Shown here one piece after another: positions 22,632 to 33,641 of a stretch of DNA of 64,000 bases. Numbering within the stretch: position 1 is the stretch's first letter; the number at the start of each line of letters is the position of its first letter. The notes beneath the pieces are model-generated. The model was not told the origin of the DNA, did not search any database, and saw only the letters and a program-made list of their open reading frames with translations. Both the position numbers and the translations under genes were made by a program. Location: contig JAEILZ010000001.1 of the NCBI GenBank assembly GCA_018873225.1, positions 6,138,001 through 6,202,000 of the forward strand, read 5' to 3'. The DNA is from [Phialemoniopsis] sp. UDSM-2020 (taxonomy: Eukaryota > Ascomycota > Sordariomycetes > Thyridiales > Thyridiaceae).

Positions 22632-24992
22632 CTTACTTTGGTCGTCTGCTGCAAGTCTGCGGTATTCAATGTGGTTAGGACGGAAAGAAGCGACAGAATC
22701 AGTGGATGCTTGGATATTTGGTGAGGGGTACCACCCTGGCTGTGCTCTGTCCGTGTTGCTTTCTTAGCCTATCAATTCTCGTTCTAGAGCGACTCCTGTC
22801 ATATTTGGGGGCCATTTCAGGTGGGAAATTTCATGTGGCACTGCATGTGCATCAAAAGAAATCCAGCCTAACACCGTCAGTAAAAGTTGCACTTCAAGCG
22901 TGACCTTGGATCATATCCAGAGACATTGCAACTATGGGAAATAGGATTTCATCGTAGTGATGATGAAGGAGCGTTCAGCATTCCTTACAATTACCCAGTA
23001 AAGACCTGAGTCGAGAGGATCAGGAGCCGCCAGGATCGGAGCATAAGACGATTGGATAGTAGAATACGTGTTTACGATTGCCTGGCCTTGTGGGAAGAAA
23101 CGTCCTGAATGTAGCGTGCTGCTTGGGGGCATTGGACCTTCAGAATTCCTCAATACGCCTTGCCTAAGCCGACAAGGTTGTGGCTGCGGGCTTTGGAGCC
23201 TCGATAACGACCTGCCTGTCTTTGTGATGTTCAATGAATAGAGGTTAGTACCGAATTGAAGTGGCGAGAGTCAAGGTTAGCTTGACTTTTGTATGTCGAC
23301 TGGTGTTCCTAGACCTTGGTAAAGTCATGATCAAAGCATACCCATCCACCCAGAAGCAGTGCATGTTTAGTGCAGCCAGTCTCAGTGACTCAAACGAGCA
23401 AGGCCAATTTTTCCTATGCATGATACCATCCTGATTCGTGTGATGCCTCCGCAGTAGCAAGAACGAGTCGTAGCGTCCTGTTCTTGGCATTTATGCTTAA
23501 CTCCCCAAGCTTTTCAGGGATCTTGTTGCATTGCCAAGGCTGCGTCCTTTTAGCCCCCAACCTTTTTGGCCCCCACAGATTGTCGATGTCACTGTCTTCC
23601 CAGTAGCGTCACATCCTGAATATAACTTTATTGGGGGTTGAGATGGCATGACCATCTCATCCACGCTATTTTTTGTGTTTTAGTGACAGCGCATTGAGCC
23701 AAGGTTGTCAATGATACGGTTGTAGGGGGTTTTCAATCCTACCCGTTGTCTCCTTCCTCGCTCGGCCTAGGGTGAGAAAGCATAGTTAGGAACTACCTTC
23801 TAATTGAGTTGATGATGATTCATTCCGATGATCCAGCGCGCGCATTCAAGTGATGAGCAACTGTAGCAAAGTTGCCTAGACACTGACGATACCCATGACA
23901 CCCGCATCGAGGCAAACAGAAATTGAGGTCCTCGGCTAAGGCATTCGAATAGAGGAACGAGTGATCAAGTATCTTTCAAAGTACACGAAGGCCCTCCGAA
24001 CGTGATGACTTAAGTTGAAAGGATGGACGCACAAGTAGGATTTGACAGAAGCTAAGCGAGGTAACGTTCCCATGTGCTGTCTCGTGATTGGTTATTTAGT
24101 CGCAAGTCGCAAGATAGCGGCGACCTCCGACGGGAGGGCCCGAACAGGTTCGGAGGATATGTTTGGCCAAAAACGATGCAACTGTATGGGTAATACGCGT
24201 GAACGATGGATGAGCTTCCTTCGAGGCAATAACCCCTGACAGTAGCGCGTTACATCAGGGCCGAGCGAAGCTCCAAGTTGCAGGTGACCCGCAAGAGGCA
24301 AGGCTGTACCTGCGGCCGGCGGAGGCTAGACGCTATTGCCCGTGGTTGATGCCATGCAGTAACTACGCACGTGGTCGTGATGGTGCCCAAGCGACCAATC
24401 AGCGTTGCGCTGGCGTTACAACGTCTCAGCCGGTCTGATAAAAAGGTTAGGCCTCAGATCTTTTTAATGAGATTAGATCTTGGCGTCAGATCTTAGCAGC
24501 TTAATTTTCCCAGTCGACCCTCCCCTGTCCAGATTAAGACCCTTGAGGACCCTGGAAATATGCATAATTTACTTCCGAATAAGCTCTTTTCTCGCTACGT
24601 GAAGCACACATCCCTGCAAGGTAGACCATTAAGCTTGAATGGCCCCGAGACACCATGTATGGCGCCATCATGCCACTGGACTCTCTGTCCGGATGATAGC
24701 CCAAATGAGGCCCGGCGGCATCTTCAAACAGGAAAAGCCACTGGAAGGATTCAATGATGGCTCCTGTCTGACTGCTTGGCGTCCAATGTAACGCCCGTGT
24801 CGGCTCCGGCGGTTTCGACGCCGAGCAAGACTCAAATGATATTGACCTAGTACCATTTGTTATAAAGCGAATGGTCACGATGGCGTCCCTGGCCGCTTCG
24901 GTTCCTGAGAGCTCTCGCCTAAGGCGCCTTTGACACTTGTTGCCTTGCCTCTCGCAACTCTCTCGTTGTGGCCAGAGCCCCCCAGCCACAAG
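22632..24992. other. Long intergenic stretch, no supported gene
   Basis: About 2.4 kb between the divergent HET and SGNH genes. Minus-strand frames of 100, 81 and 157 codons (22932-23234, 23245-23490, 24534-25007) lack introns, conserved motifs or start context, and the last lies over the promoter and first exon of the SGNH gene. I see no repeat copy here. Confidence 0.4.
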
Positions 24993-27900
24993 ATGAAGTT
25001 GTGCCACTCCTTTGCCTCTTTTGCAGGCCTTACTTTACATGCACTGCTCTTAGCAGGCAGTACCACGCTCGTTAAAGGCTATCCTACCAATGAATACGGC
25101 GATTTGCTGTACAACGAGACCGCAGCATGGGGTCAAAACGCTGAGCTCGAGTCTCGAAACGCCTTGAACAAGCGGGCCGGAACTCCTCTCAGGGTCATGG
25201 CCCTTGGTGCGTCGATTGTCTACGGCATGGGATCTTCCAACGGCAATGGGTAGGTTGTCTACTCCGAGGAAGATGATGAATCATGCGTGCTGATTAACCC
25301 TACCAGATTCCGTCAGCTACTCCGTCAACAACTTCGTAGCGAAGGCCACGAGGTTGACATGGTTGGCACTAAGAAAGGTGGAACAATGAAGGATAACGTA
25401 TGTTCTTCCCGAGACCTTGATATCCATGGGTTCACTCTCCCCTGACGAGTCTCCACTAACTCGTGTCATCCTTCTGCAGGACTGCGAGGCTACCTCCGGA
25501 TACGTCGTTGCCCAAATTCACGAAGCCTCCAGGCTGTCCTACAGATTCAAGCCCAACCTGGTCGTCATCAACGCCGGTACCAACGACATCGTTGGCAATG
25601 TCGACACTGGCAACCAACATATCCGTTTCCGCGACATGGTTCAGGCTCTTTGGGACAACATCTCCCCCGGCACTGTCGTCATCGCAACCACCATCCTCCC
25701 CCTTGCCCCCGCAGACCAGGACGCCACACGCCGGGCAGTCAACGACCGGTATCGGCAGGTAGTACGCGACTTCTACGCCCAGGGTCGGCCGATCTTCCTC
25801 GCAGAGATGGACGGCCACATCAGCTTGGGCGATCTTGTCGATGGCGTTCACCCCAATGACTACGGTTTCCAAAAGATGGCCGGCTCTATCTGGGCCGCCA
25901 TCTCGAGGGCCAAGGAACAGGGCCGCCTGATGGAGCCCCTGCCCACAAATGACCTCGACACGGCCGTCCCCAACTGTCGCAAAGAGCCTGGCGGCGGTGT
26001 CAATGCCGGCGCCCTGACCCAGACCGGCAGTGGCGCCGACGACGGCGAGTATGCCCACGACAGCGAAGCCAAGGGCGCCGTCCTCACAGTCACCAGCGAC
26101 TTTGATCGCGACCAGTGGTTCTTCGCCCGCCTCTTCCGCAGCGACCGCGATGACTTGCTAGGATGGTTCGACGACTCGGCCGGCAACGTCAAATACGGCA
26201 CGTGGCGAAATGACGGCGGGGGCAAGTTCACCAAGATCGGAGACCTCGACGTCCACGACAAGTGCATCCCAAGGGGAGTCGTCTTTATCGATCTCAACGG
26301 AGACGGCCTGGACGACTTTGCCTGCATCGGCCCGGACGGTGCCGTCTTCGCTTCTATCAATCAGGGCGACGGCGGCGGCGACCGCGCCCCTTCCTTCAAG
26401 CACATTGGCGTCTGGAAGGCTTCCAACCCCCGATACCCGCAGGCCCAAGTGCGGCTCGCCGACGTCGATGGTGACGGTCGCGCCGACTTTTGCGGTCTCG
26501 AGGCCAACGGCGACACCTACATGTGGAGAAACGGAGGTCTCGGGGACAAGCCCGAGTACTTCCAGGCTCTCGGCAAGCGCTTTACTGGCAAGGGCATGGG
26601 CAACCTGGACGGCACCCGGTTCGAGGACATCAACGGCGATGGGCGTGATGACTGGATCTGGGTCGGCGACAAGGGCGAAACGCACACCTGGACCAACTCC
26701 CGCAGCTGCGCCAAGGGTGTCGAGGGCAACGGTCTGAACATAGCCTGGCGCATCGGAACCAATAAGGCGTCCGGCAAAGCCCCCACGCACAACGGTGGCA
26801 TGGGCACGGGCATCCGCAACAGGATTCATTTTGCCCGCATCTTTGGCGAACCTCAGGCGTTTGGCCTTCTGGGCCGACAGGACTATGTCTACATGGATCA
26901 CAAGAAGCTTGCTTCCGGCAAGCACGAGTTTAAGGTGACTGTGTGGCAGAGCAAAGGCTACGGCTCGACCAAGCTCAAGGCCGACGGTGATAGGTACTGC
27001 GACATGACCGGCAACGGCCGTGACGACTATGTTTGGATCTGGTCCGGCGGCGACATGGACCTCTTCGAGAATGCCGGTCGCAACTTTATTCAAGACGGCC
27101 AGAGCTTCTGGAAGCAGCCTCCATCTCCGGGCTTCTTCAAACCTGGTCGGCTCCTTGACAGGCGCGACCTCCACTTGGCTGACTTCGATGGAGACGGCAA
27201 GTGCGATATCATCTGGACCGACCCAAGCAACCAGAATCGCGTTCAGATGTGGCGCAATCGTTACACTCCTGGCGGTGGCTTTAACTGGGAGTTCGTTGCC
27301 AATCCTGCCCCAACCCTCTACTGCCCCGAGAAGCGGGGCCTGGGCATCTTTGACCTGCCAGTCCAGTTTGCCGACATCACCGGCAGCGGCCGTGCTGATT
27401 ACCTGTGTCTCGAGAAGAGCGGCCGTGTCTGGGGATGGACGCAGGACGGCAATGGAGGCTGGTCGTACATGGACCAAATCAAGAGCGCCAAGGGCCACGA
27501 CCGCGCTAACCTGCGCTTCTCCGATGTCAACGGCGACGGCAAGGCCGATGCCATCTGGGTCGAGAAATTTTCCGGCGACGCTTTTGTCTATTACAACCTC
27601 GGTCGCAAGGACATCGGTGGTTCTCGCTTCCACTGGGAGACGCTGCCCCAGGGTGGCCCGGCACGGGCGTACGCCGGCAGCTATGCAGGCTCGTGCCAAT
27701 ACTTTGGAGATTTCGACGGCAATGGAAGGGCGGATCTACACAGCATCCAGGGCACATTCACCAACACGGCGGTCACTGCGTACAATCTCTGTGGTTCGAA
27801 CAGCATTGGCGATGACGAGCCTCCGTCGGTGAAGCCGCCCATCGTCATGCCACCCCCAGGAACACCCGGCGAAGGTACTCCTGGCAATGGAGGCGGCGGC

Positions 27901-29433
27901 GGTGGCTCAGGCCCACAACCGATCGAGGAGGGATGGCGCAAGGTTCAGTGCACTGACGACGGCATCACTGACGCGTCCAAGGCCGGCGAGTGGCGTTGGA
28001 ATAAGATCCAGACAGACTCGGCCTGGGGCGCCGCTGTTCAGGAGTGGAAGCAAAAGCACAGGAACCAAGGAGCCTTCACATTTGTCAGGTCGATCAGCAA
28101 CTTCTTCAATGGCCCCGAGAACATGGCATGCGAGAGTCTCACCGAGACTAATGGCTGCCACAGTGGCAGTAACCTGCAGTGTCACGACACCAATGCGCCG
28201 GCGGGATACTTCATCCTCAACTCGTTCCGCCAGCTCGACGGAATCATCTACAACATCTTCACGGCTTTGACCGAGTCGCACTCGAGCATTGGTGGCAAGA
28301 TTGGCACATTCACTTCGACGTTTGCTCCCATCAAGAAGGAGGACATCAGCTTCGCCATCATGATAGACATTCTTACCCTGGGCTATGGCGCCACCATGGC
28401 ACCGACATGGAACAAGGTCCTGAGGGACGTCCCCTGGTCAAAGGCCAACCCCAACGACTTTGGAGCAGTCAAGGACTTTACGAACGACATGGTCAAGGGC
28501 GGCTTCACGTTGGCCAAGGACCTCGCCAAGAAGGAGCCTGGTCTCGGCAGCCAAAATACCCTCTCGAGCAACCTCGAGACCTTGGTGCTAACTTGGAAAA
28601 AGGCTCTCGAAGACTACGCGAAGAGGATTTTCAGCGGAGATGATGACAACCTTTACAAGCTTGGCAGGATCATCGCCAGCGGTAAAATGATGGATCCCTA
28701 TGTCAAGACACCCACGGTACTGGAACTGGCAGACACGCTCAACAAGGCCATCTACGGCTTGCTCATCCCTCTCGCTTGGAAGATCTCGACTGACGACATC
28801 AACGCCTTGTAAGTGTCTGAATTGTTTCGCCGGGAGAACTCGGCTGGCATGGACAACTGGCTAATCTCGTGATGATAGCATTCTCGATTCCAAATTGAGC
28901 TGCAGCAAGGCCGATGGTGACGCAGATGTCAAGAAGCGTGTCACGTCAGGCGCCCGTAGCTCTATGAAGATCTGCATCGACGACCGTGCATTCTACCTCG
29001 TCGCTGCCAGAAATCCCCATGACAACTGCTGGTCCTCATCCACGAGGGGTGACGGATGCGACCCGTTCGATGCACCGCCCGGCGCCACGTCCATGGGCAA
29101 GGTCTGGGGAGACGTCACTGTTGAGGATATCGTCCGTGGGTAAGTTGGATGGAAAGCCCCCCGAACATCCCTTCCGCTCTTGCGCTAACACTGCTTGATA
29201 GATCCCTTAACACGTTCAAGAAGCACGGCGGCAACCAGGTGAACCCGCAGATGCCTGGCGAGCTCAGCGACGACCAGATCAACAGCATGGCTGAAAGCGA
29301 CATTCGGGCCCCGTACTTCTTCAACCTCCCCATTTGTGATATTCAGACGTCTGTCTGGGGATACTTCTACGGCAGAAACAACAACAACAAGAAGATGCAC
29401 TTCCCCTGCGACGCCACATACGACGAGTTGTGA
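24993..29433 (+). CDS. Large secreted SGNH esterase with FG-GAP/VCBS repeats and C-terminal domain
   Basis: Five exons: 24993-25249, 25307-25397, 25480-28808, 28879-29139 and 29202-29433 (introns 57, 82, 70, 62 nt, frames consistent); 1389 residues. A signal peptide (LTLHALLLAGSTTLVKG) is followed by an SGNH/GDSL hydrolase domain. Block I ALGASIVYGMGSS has Ser74, block III is NAGTNDIVG, and block V DGVHPNDYGF has Asp237 and His240. Residues about 385-870 carry eight or so calcium-type repeats (DLNGDGLDDF, DVDGDGRADF, DINGDGRDDW, DFDGDGKCDI, DVNGDGKADA, DFDGNGRADL), probably a beta-propeller. A Pro/Gly linker near 900-930 leads to a cysteine-containing C-terminal domain (WRKVQCTDDGITDASKAGEW ... 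FFNGPENMACESL). That domain resembles, from memory, the C-terminal part of some secreted fungal chitinases. It is probably an extracellular polysaccharide esterase; substrate unknown. Confidence 0.88.
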
Positions 29434-29665
29434 GCGGAAAGACACAATTGTGAGATAGGAACGGTGCGAACCAAAGGCTTTAGTCGTGAATGCTTATTCT
29501 GTGGGGTTAAATGCTTGGAAGGGACAGAGATAGTTGACGCTCTTTGACTTTTCATTTGTATGATTGGTTGATGTATCCTGGGTTGGGGTTTGAGCCCAGC
29601 TGTTCTGAGTGACCTAGGGTGGCGGTGGTCCGAAGAGAGAGGATGATGTCCAGGTCCTGGGTAGC

Positions 29666-31245
29666 TCAATGCAAATGACAAGTTCGTCTCTGCAAAGAAA
29701 TGCACCAACTGTCGAATCTCCATTTCTCCATGACTTGACCCGATTCAGAGTTCCATATGAGGGCAGTTGCTGTAATCGAAGCAGCAATACTGACTTTCTG
29801 TTTGAGATAGTAGCTCGCCCAGCCACTTGACGAAACAACGTCTGCTTCAAGCCTTGTTATCTCCTCGGAGTAAAACAGGGCTGCACTCTCGAGGAGACCG
29901 CTCGCAGTATCACCCAAGGCGCTTAGCAACCGACTGGCCACAGCCAGAGCAGCGAGACTCATGGCTACTAGCTCGTAAGCCGCATCAAGCGCTGTGGTAT
30001 CACGGCTTTGATCATTAGGGTGTGTGAAGCCTGCGCTCAGCTGTGTGTAATGCTGAAGCATCTCATCGCGGAATTGCCAGATCTCGGCGCGCAGCGACTC
30101 AACAGTCTGCTCCAGCCGACTGCTACCATGGCAAACGAAGGAAGTGGTGTCTCGAAAGAACCCTGGCAGATGCGTCATCAACTTTCGTAATGACACCGTC
30201 GTTCTGCCGCGCTCACTGAACAGTTCAGCTGTTGTAATGACTGAGGACTCGAGGACTTCCTGCCAGCATTGCTCCTGAAGGAAGCAAGCTTCATTGTTGC
30301 TAGTTGCTTCGCAGACCTGTGAATCAACAGTTGTTAGCCGATCCTGTGAGCATGAAGAAGGGGGTGTGCTGGTTCTTTACTGACTATTGGTCCTACAAGA
30401 GACAGAAGTAGGTCCATCTCGTAATCGGACCTGAATGCTCCAGGGCCCCTCGCTTGGATGAGTTGCGCAGCCCCAGAAACATGTTGGCTCCAAACAGTGT
30501 CTTCTGACGCTCTCAAGACCTAATCATAACTGTGCGTTAGAAAGTAGCGATGCGAATGGCTAAAGGAAGTTCAGTGCCTCACCTCGATAAGACCAAGCAA
30601 TTCAGTGGCACACAGCACGTCAGGGTGTGTGCGGCGCAACGGGGCGTCGATCGCCAGCTGGAGTGCTCGGAGTGCTCTTCCATGACAAGACAATGCCAAC
30701 TCATGCTTTCTAGTGCTTGAAGGATCAAGAACCACCCGCACTTTGTGCACAACTGCATCAACAGTAGAATCCAAACATGAGCCTTCGCCGTATCTACTTG
30801 CGATGTGGCGTAGATATGATTCTCTTGGTTGGCGAAGAAGCGACACCATTCGAGTTGGGTGATGATGGAAGAATGCAGACACAGCATGGCCAACGTGAGA
30901 TACCGTCAGGGTTGAAAGACAAAGAATGTTGATACCCGTCTTTGCTGCCAACCGATCCAGGCCGACGAGAGGCATGGAAGCGGGAAATCGGTCGGCCACT
31001 CCCACGTGCTGAGGCCGCGTCCTCGTCAGCTGCAGCTTGGTGACCGTGAATCGTTTCGCATCATGATTGCTGAGGAAGATGGGATACTGCCCAACGTTGA
31101 TCTGCCCATGATTCCCGCGCCGTCGCCTTGCTTCGCTGGTCTTCTTGATGGCCCGTTTTCGGATTGTCAGCCTGTCAGCTCTTGGTACTCTGCCCTTGTT
31201 AACGACGCTGCTTGATATCCAATCAAAGTCGTCATTTGTAGCCAT
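29666..31245 (-). CDS. Fungal transcription factor-like protein lacking the Zn2Cys6 cluster
   Basis: Three exons: 31245-30583, 30519-30385 and 30316-29666, with introns of 63 and 68 nt, both phase 0; 482 residues. The N-terminus holds the conserved basic block RKRAIKKTSEARRRRGNHGQ followed by INVGQYPIF, seen in a group of fungal-specific transcription-factor-like proteins without a DNA-binding zinc cluster. The middle and C-terminal parts follow the Fungal_trans_2 pattern (HVSGAAQLIQARGP, LLSLVGPIV, ACFLQEQCWQEVL). The second intron uses GTCAGT as donor, a less common form, chosen because it joins GPI to VCEA as expected and the alternative GTAAAG gives a stop. It is convergent with the SGNH gene and divergent from the carbonic anhydrase gene. 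DNA binding is doubtful; a regulatory role is inferred from the family. Confidence 0.8.
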
Positions 31246-31668
31246 GATGAAATCGGTGGGAGTATCTCGTTGACTTGCTCTGGACCACTTTGGATTGCTT
31301 GCTGGTTATGAGGGGATTTGGTGATTACCAATCATACGGCCTGGCGTGTCTTACTCTACGGTCCCGCCATCTTGGCGAATGTAGTCAGTCGAACAACCAA
31401 GCTATGCACGTTTTAGGCAATCGATACCCCTGCAGGGGCGTAGTTCAAGAGCTCCACAATGGTGGCTATCCCCTTTCTGGCTGTCAATACCCCTGCAAAC
31501 CGACTGGCTGTGTGATTCTTGAGCTTCTCCAAAAGCAGCAAAAATATATTAACAAAAGGTCTTTTGAAGATTATAAAAACATGGCTTCCGCGATGTTTGT
31601 TGACAGTATCTCGCATAGAGAGCATCAGTCATTCAAAGTACGAGTTGCGTATTCTCCTAGTTAACACC
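31246..31668. promoter_or_regulatory. Shared intergenic region of divergent regulator-like and carbonic anhydrase genes
   Basis: 423 bp between two start codons facing away from each other. It holds two short similar stretches containing ATACCCCTGCA (near 31425 and 31490), of unknown meaning. No recognised operator. Confidence 0.35.
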
Positions 31669-32524
31669 ATGACTTCCACTCCGTCGGTGCAAGATCTCCT
31701 CGATCGTAACGCGTACGTCAAACGATTATCGTCACCGTGAAACAAGAATACAGACTGATCAATAAAAGTGAACGATCACGGAGCCATCGTCCCATCCCGT
31801 CAGTTAGCGAGATCAGTCAGCTCCCTCCTGAGGCACAACCGCCCATGCCTAAGATATTCATTGGTGAGCATAGGTCTATACGCTTTGATTAAATGGCAAC
31901 TGATCGCCTTGGAAATAGTCTCTTGCTGTGACAATCGAGTGGATGTCTGGGATATTCTAGGTCTAGAGAAATGGGGTACGCTTCTGCTATCCCTAGCCAG
32001 TATTGACCACTGCCAAATATTGACTGTACGCCAGACGCCGTGGTTGCTCGAAGTGCCGCCGGTAGAATAACTCCACAGTTGCAGAATTTGATATTCCTCG
32101 ATCATGTTTTACACTTCACGGACATCATTATCTTGCACCATACAGGTCAGAATCCAACATTCTTGAGTCCCACACAACTTATCGGTTCACTTGCTAATCG
32201 TTATCTTTCGCAAAGATTGCTCCGCCGAGCTCTTTGGCAACGACGACGTGCGCCAGAAATTGAGAGAACTTGCCCCAGGTGCTGACTCGAAGATTGATCA
32301 GCTCGTGCTTCCCGGGTTTGACGAGCAAGTTAAACCCACCATAAAAAAAGCTGGACAGGCTTTGCTGACTTGGTGTCAATAGTCTCGAGCAGAGTGTCCG
32401 AGACGATGTGCAAGTCGTCAAATCGTCGCCGTTTATTCGGCCAGAACTGGCGTCGCGGACACATGGTCTTGTTTTCGACCTTGGGACCGGAAAGGTTAAT
32501 CCAGTCAGGGAGCGCGAGGAGTGA
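31669..32524 (+). CDS. Small beta-class carbonic anhydrase, six exons
   Basis: Exons 31669-31712, 31769-31863, 31919-31975, 32035-32145, 32216-32324 and 32383-32524; 185 residues. The frame is kept through every junction and the product follows the beta-carbonic anhydrase plan: KIFIVSCCDNRVDVWDILGL (Cys49, Asp51, Arg53), then ITPQLQNLIFLDHVL, then IIILHHTDC (His101, Cys104), then the tail LEQSVRDDVQVVKSSPFIRP. The three zinc ligands and the Asp-Arg dyad are thus present, while the usual RNAGG is RSAAG. The enzyme hydrates carbon dioxide, probably in the cytosol. Introns are 55-70 nt. The last has donor GCAAGT at 32325 and acceptor CAATAG (a GC-AG intron), preferred because it alone gives the family sequence LEQSV in frame. 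It is shorter than typical fungal members. Confidence 0.87.
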
Positions 32525-32795
32525 CCTCAAAATTTCTTGCTGCGTTTACATCTGCGTCAACATTGAACCTTGCACTCATCAGGAGCAATTCTGGAATGGC
32601 TTTGGCCTCAAACAGCCCATGTCGCTGTAACATCTATAGTATATTATTGATGAGGTCACAGCGGTGCATTGACCTCAGTCCAACCGCTTGGAGGACTAAG
32701 GTATCATCCTTGGAAACAGTCTTGGTCTCGACAGTGACACCGGTTGATAGTTCTGGAGCATAGCCACCGAAACATATCTTGTTGTTCTCTTGCAT
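32505..32795 (-). pseudogene. Possible small broken gene with a single amber codon
   Basis: On the minus strand, ATG 32795 opens a 97-codon frame (MQENNKICFGGYAPELSTG ... NNIL, TAG, MLQRHGLFEAKAIPELLLMS ... FEVTPRAP) closed by TGA at 32505, with one TAG at 32634-32636. Both halves read like real protein and are in the same frame. The interruption is what a CAG-to-TAG change gives, a typical RIP-type (CpA to TpA) mutation. It overlaps the last bases of the carbonic anhydrase gene on the other strand. Family unknown; chance is possible. Confidence 0.25.
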
Positions 32796-33070
32796 GTGAC
32801 GTCAGATACTGCCACAGTCTTTGATAGTTCTGGTGCTCACTCATCTGCGCGTAGCTCCGAGGGAACAAACTTAGGGCTCGTGGGGACGGACACACGTGGA
32901 CATGTATTCACCCGCGACCTCCGCATGTATACCCCCAAAGAAGGAGATGCACAGACTTCAGTTCCAGGGGCTTGGGTCCGCTGACCCGAATGTGGCTATG
33001 GGGGTCGAGAACTTGCTGCTATTTTTCCTGTCAGCTAAGATGGAGAAGTTCACTAGGCACGCTGATCCGG

Positions 33071-33233
33071 CAAGTGAGTGTCAGAAAAGTTGACGTTTTG
33101 GATCAAACTTTACCAAAAGTACTAACAGACTGAATGATCCAGTCATACTTAGGTAGTGAAATAATCCAGGTTGATCAATTAATAGTCGAGGTCCATCCAT
33201 ATGGAAAGTCATCAACTACATGTTATCCACTTC
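33071..33233 (-). mobile_element. MITE-like element, copy B (degenerate, inverted relative to A)
   Basis: The left end CAAGTGAGTGTCAGAAAAGT resembles the terminal repeat of copy A. The right end, read in reverse complement, gives GAAGTGGATAACATGTAGTT, a weaker match. The interior (ACTAACAGACTGAATGATCC, then ACTTAGGTAGTGAAATAATC) is similar to the reverse complement of the interior of copy A along its whole length. No flanking duplication is visible. Confidence 0.75.
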
Positions 33234-33510
33234 TCTGACTTTTAGCCCTCTTCCCTCTTCTCCCCCCTGGCCATTTCTGTCTTGCTAGTCACATCGAGAG
33301 GGACTTATTCTTCTCTAGTAGAGAATCGGGAGTTTATGGCACGTGTTGCGCGTACCTCCGAAGGAGACGTGCGTAGGTCTCCGAGAGATCGACGGGGCGC
33401 TAAGCTTCCCCACGGGTAAAGCTGCCGCAGCGCCTGAACCGCAATCTGCCGGAAGAGAGCATGGCATGACGTTGCCTCTATAGCATGGAATTCTACTCGA
33501 TACAAGTACA

Positions 33511-33517
33511 TATAAAA
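33511..33517 (+). promoter_or_regulatory. TATA-like box upstream of the polysaccharide deacetylase gene
   Basis: TATAAAA about 125-131 bp before ATG 33642. Sequence match and spacing only. Confidence 0.4.
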
Positions 33518-33641
33518 CGATGACCCAGAGCTTTATGCCATACAATAATAGAGATCACGACGCTCTCGTTCAGCTTTGTTCATATTACATTGTTACGGAA
33601 TTGCCCAACAACTCTTGTGAAGCAAAAATTCACTGTGAAAG

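Larger units (their letters stand above)
32525..33641. other. Intergenic stretch with MITE copy B
   Basis: Between the carbonic anhydrase and deacetylase genes. Besides the possible broken frame and the element at 33071-33233, it holds a pyrimidine-rich tract near 33240-33290 of the kind found in fungal promoters. Confidence 0.4.

Noticed and set aside
24534..25007. 157-codon minus-strand frame
   Set aside because: It covers the promoter and signal-peptide exon of the SGNH gene on the other strand; no conserved motif or intron structure.
26158..27699. 513-codon minus-strand frame inside the SGNH-VCBS gene
   Set aside because: It is the antisense of the GC-rich repeat region; the plus-strand frame has catalytic motifs, repeats and splice-consistent exons, this one has none.
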